DNA of 64,000 nucleotides. It comes from Antitrichia curtipendula (Eukaryota > Streptophyta > Bryopsida > Hypnales > Leucodontaceae). Position numbers and translations under genes: made by a program. The stretch covers positions 1,240,001-1,304,000 of the forward strand of contig OX579637.1 of NCBI GenBank assembly GCA_951230915.1, given 5' to 3'. The notes under the pieces were generated by a model. That model did no database searches and was not told where the DNA came from. It was given only the letters and a program-made list of their open reading frames with translations. Shown in pieces: positions 60,901-64,000 of the stretch (position 1 is the first letter of the stretch; every line of letters begins with the position of its first letter).

Positions 60901-61580
60901 TCAGAGGCGGGGAAGGCAGCAAAGTAGTCGACTGTCTCTTTTAACGATCTACCATTAGGAAACCAGCAATGTGGTAATGGCCAACAAGAATGAGTCATGA
61001 TGGCATCCTTATTTCCCAAGAAGACATCTAAAACAGTTACACCCAGGTAATGCTCACCAAGTATACCCCCCTGAAAATGATCATCCGACTTCCAGCAAAT
61101 TATACGGCCCAATGCCTCAACAATTCCATCAGAGCTCCGCAAATGTACCTCGAGCCCAACCCAGTCATCTTGGGGAACAAAGGATGAATAATCCAACGGC
61201 GGATCGCTAGATGACTTCTGAGCTTCGGTAGCTAGCCACAACACTGTTCTGCCAAGAACATTTGACAACAATGTAATATCCCTTTGGGCAGGGACCAACA
61301 TAATACTTTCGGATCCCGGAATAATTGAATGGGGCCGAACCAAAATCAAAACACTCGGCTCCAGAGATATGTCCACCCCAAGCCACTGGCCCACTGGACA
61401 AGCATCCACAACCAATCCTCTTCCAACTTCACCGAACCTCGGAATAGAAAGCTTGACGTCATCTCCATTGATAAATTGTTGTTGACTATTATAAGTCGAT
61501 TCTTCAGAGCCTTCTCCAGACGAATGTCTATTTGTAAATGGAACTACATCACTGCCATAGCATTGACTTACGGATTCCAT
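57901..61580 (-). pseudogene. DUF7869-like protein, candidate RNase H-fold transposase
   Basis: Two exons: 61580-60298 and 59835-57901, with intron 60297-59836 (GTACTA...GTGCAG), phase 0, joining VEANE to LNADYGLPFVSQSTISRIRK. It encodes about 1,070 codons. Exon 1: a globular N-terminus, a cysteine cluster (RCCSRQCCQ), ERLRYYLKSFDDRREYGVA, and ITLEGQEVCITAWYTIHGIS, a helix-turn-helix-like block. Exon 2: a CTTC pair (about residue 42), CVIHDKMDTSKTALPRM (D103), LYLQLDNFAKDNKNQY (D229), and FLLVGHTHEDIDAYFSHL (D/E at 268-271). The three acidic motifs in order suggest an RNase H-like DDE catalytic core. The C-terminus (WVLLRPDDPTVCPVWLGRAL, FLLQYWRPDN) looks BAH/SH3-like. Damage: TAG at 60726 (FIP-stop-VQTLLER) and a frameshift between about 60440 and 60480. 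The start is ATG 61580. The family is widespread but uncharacterised; a transposase role is inference. Confidence 0.65.
59954..60170. repeat. intronic GGAGATCTCC palindromes, about 98-bp spacing
   Basis: CATCCGGAGATCTCCAGATG (59954), CCCGGAGATCTCCAGATG (60053) and the variant CCACAGATATCCGGATG (60153), all inside the intron of the DUF7869-like gene. Spacing is 99 and about 98 bp, the same rhythm as in the upstream array. Confidence 0.8.
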
Positions 61581-61820
61581 CTGAACTTCCCTACTCAAGA
61601 AAAAATCAGCCCAAGGGAAGAGTCCACCGAATGTATAGGATTCCTAGAAATCAAGGAAACGTACCAAAGAATCAGAAATAAACAAGTAGGCATATCTGTG
61701 CTATTTAAAATCCTAGCTCCACTTGGTGATCTGTCGATGCATACTAAACTGGTATCATAGGGTGATATAGGAAGAATGATGTCCATTCTCTCCAGGAAAA
61801 TCATTCCTAGTCCATTTTCC

Positions 61821-62383
61821 ATCGGGAGATCTCTAGATCGTGCCTGCTCAATACTCAATCGATCAAGTACCAACAAATCAAGCATCGTCTGGAGATCTCC
61901 AGATAATATGAGGTCCAAATGGCAAGGAATACAATGATTGCTGGTCAAATTGATTCAAGGACTGATAGCGGTCTGGAGATCTCCAGATAAACTGTCATAT
62001 ATTGGATTTTGCCTATGTGGCATTCATCAAACCCCATATCATTCTAGCACGGGATCCTAATCATTGCTCTATCTGGAGATCTCCCGTTAGAGTTAGCCGT
62101 AGTGTTCTCCGTTCTCTCGGTGCCTAATAGTAATGGCTGAGAACTCACAGAACCAACTATATCTGGAGATCTCCGGATACAAGGGGTCATACTAAATTTC
62201 ATCATTTACGCATGGGGACGAGGTAATCCAGTTCCTAACAGGGGACATCAACTGAAATGACATCCGGAGATCTCCGGATGAAGAGTGACCTCGACACTTA
62301 CCCTGGAGGTGTATGGATTCAATAGAGACTCCCTTCGGTGCAAGTATAACATAATCCATGTCTATCTGGAGATCTCCAGATGT
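61821..62383. repeat. phased array of seven TCTGGAGATCTCCAGA palindromes upstream of the DUF7869-like gene
   Basis: Palindromes at about 61821 (ATCGGGAGATCTCTAGAT), 61888 and 61972 (TCTGGAGATCTCCAGAT), 62070 (ATCTGGAGATCTCCCG), 62160 (ATCTGGAGATCTCCGGAT), 62261 (CATCCGGAGATCTCCGGATG) and 62363 (TATCTGGAGATCTCCAGATG). Steps are 67, 84, 98, 90, 101 and 102 bp. The DNA between them is not visibly conserved, so the palindrome itself seems to be what is kept. It lies 240-800 bp upstream of the ATG at 61580, in the promoter or subterminal position. Confidence 0.9.
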
Positions 62384-64000
62384 GGACCGATATTGTATTG
62401 TATGCTGACGCAGCATCCAGGAATGCATATACGGGTATATGTATCCGTATATATTCAGTATGTACATATCACTATCATAGAATGCCTTATTTTATGCTGG
62501 TGACCTAGAGTTCACTCAAACTTCTCGATTATTTCCTAGTACTAAATTCATTTGAACCTACAGTTCATTATGTTTCCACTCACTTGTTTCGATTACCTTT
62601 ATTCCTGTAATTGTCATTATCACCTACTTCTGATTCTACAACGTCCTGTTTGATCGATGTACTCTTCGTCGACAAGACAAAACAACAACAAGTTCTCCAT
62701 TGCGACATTTCATATTGATAGTAGTTATTGTGCCACCTTCCAGGGCGAATCATTCAAATAACAATTGTGCTTATAAACTAAGTATGAAACTTTCATACCA
62801 GGGGTTCACAATGGCATAGCTTTTTGCAACAAAGCGTCGTTGATCTTCACGTCCTTCGCAGAATGATTTAGCACAGCTTGACTCCAGCAAGGCGCCCTCA
62901 CCTCATTGAATCGCCACAGCCTGGGGACGGAAGAGGAGAAGGGTTGAGTGCAAGTCGAAAAGAATGGAAATGACTGTCAACGGGATAGTTGGCATCAACA
63001 GAGGAGGGAGACTGATTTTGAATTTGCAATCCCGCCACATCTGTGTGCACGAAATTCTTTGGCGGCTGTTCTTGATTAACATTGACCTAGGAAAGACTAG
63101 CCAGGACTCCGGAAGTAAAGGTATCATTCTGGTTACGATGCCGCATTCAAGTGGGCTCAATGATTTCTAATTTGACTTTTTGAAGTCCTTATTCCGCTCT
63201 CTTTGACGGTGCTTTGGATCCCTATTTCATCAAGATTTGAATCCAGAGTTCTTAGTTTTGTAGCATAATGAGTTCGTTACACATTTAAGAAGTATTTTCT
63301 ACAGTCCTAATATTTTTCTTGATTTTTCCAGCTGCTAGTGCATTAATCCACAATTGGTAGGCACTTTGTATCGACGAAATACCATTAACTCAAAATATAT
63401 TATGATCTCCGTTGTTTTCTTCGAAGCCAAAAAGTCTGATTCCATGTTGAAACATACACGGTACTATGGATAATTATCCCGCGACTTAGTACTAATTTTT
63501 TACTTTCTGTCTATTTCAAAATCCTGATTGCCTTAATAAACGACTTCAACCAAGAAAAATAATGGACTAAATTAAACTGAAATACTGATTCCAAATAATT
63601 GTTTGTCCAGTCAAATTTTGTGTTTGACCCTCGTATTTGACGCCATCATCGAAGTGGTATCTGATTATCATTTAAAGCATAACGACGATGTAAAGCAGAC
63701 ATTGTAAAGTTTGTTCTTACTAGGTTGCTTATGTCAAATAAATAAAAAAGAGAAGCAGAAATTGTATCTGAAAGGTGTAGGTTTCAATTAAGTAACCTTC
63801 TACTGCTGGACATGTTCACAATTAATGAGATTCATTGTTGACTGAAGTTACTGATAGAACTTAGTCAGATCAACAAGATTCGAGATTTTGATCCCTTGAC
63901 ACGCTTCAACTCGTGTAGCTGGAGGGATTAATTACTCGGGATCTACATTATGACTTGCAATCTCGTGCACCACTGATCCCCTAACTCCCTTCAACTTCTG
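62384..64000. other. intergenic DNA at the right edge
   Basis: No supportable gene or RNA. A small TATACGGGTATATGTATCCG-type alternating stretch lies at 62427-62460. The outer end of the DUF7869-associated element is probably near or shortly after 62383, but no terminal repeat could be identified. Confidence 0.45.

Noticed and set aside
61821..62383. The regular array of similar 18-20 bp sequences could be called a CRISPR array.
   Set aside because: The repeats are short perfect palindromes with variable ends, the spacing is irregular (67-102 bp), the setting is a eukaryotic intron/promoter region, and no cas-like gene is present.

Overview
The window looks like nuclear DNA of a green plant-lineage (streptophyte) organism, in a stretch made almost entirely of transposable elements and their decay products. 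The evidence is multi-exon genes with GT..AG introns, a plant-type CACTA (En/Spm) transposon with a Tnp2 transposase and DUF4218/DUF4216-like domains, a trace of TTTAGGG-type repeat, AT-rich intergenic DNA and plant-type TATA boxes. The mix of families (CACTA, a DUF7869-like transposase candidate, a ParB-like/methyltransferase-like gene) suggests a bryophyte, lycophyte, fern or charophyte more than a flowering plant, but that is a weak inference. I see no host housekeeping gene, rRNA, tRNA or CRISPR array.

Layout. 1.7-4.7 kb: a GC-rich repeat island, then a single-frame gene of about 755 codons (coiled coil plus RING-like cysteines) interrupted by three in-frame TGA codons; a second GC-rich island lies at 7.5-7.8 kb. 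9.5-11.2 kb: seven tandem copies of a 266-bp unit. 11.8-17.1 kb: a multi-exon gene whose exons encode a ParB/sulfiredoxin-like 'DGNHR' domain, a lysine-rich middle part and a DNA-methyltransferase-like C-terminus; one exon is split by a 331-bp foldback element with a CTAT target duplication. 19.2-24 kb: two head-to-head copies of a gag-like 'plant transposon protein' element without pol; a third copy is at 50.6-53.8 kb. 27861-43724: one complete 15,864-bp CACTA transposon with 25-bp TIRs and CAA target duplications. It carries a TnpA-like gene on the minus strand and tnp2 on the plus strand, divergently arranged around a 70-bp tandem array. 45.5-48.9 kb: a heavily broken minus-strand pseudogene. 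50.0-50.3 kb: a second ParB-like fragment. 56.7-62.4 kb: a two-exon DUF7869-like gene (RNase H-like transposase candidate) surrounded by palindromes of type TCTGGAGATCTCCAGA, spaced about every 100 bp.

Two themes run through the window. First, each element family has its own short DNA word repeated in coding and non-coding parts: TCCGGA in the gag-like elements, GACGT/GACATC in the CACTA element, GGAGATCTCC around the DUF7869 gene, GGCCGTC in the islands near the first gene. Second, most genes are broken mainly by in-frame stops that keep the reading frame, in contexts where Gln or Arg is the natural residue, as expected for C-to-T decay of methylated transposons. The best candidates for an undescribed system are the DUF7869 gene with its phased palindromes and the ParB-like/methyltransferase-like gene with its flanking iterated repeats.
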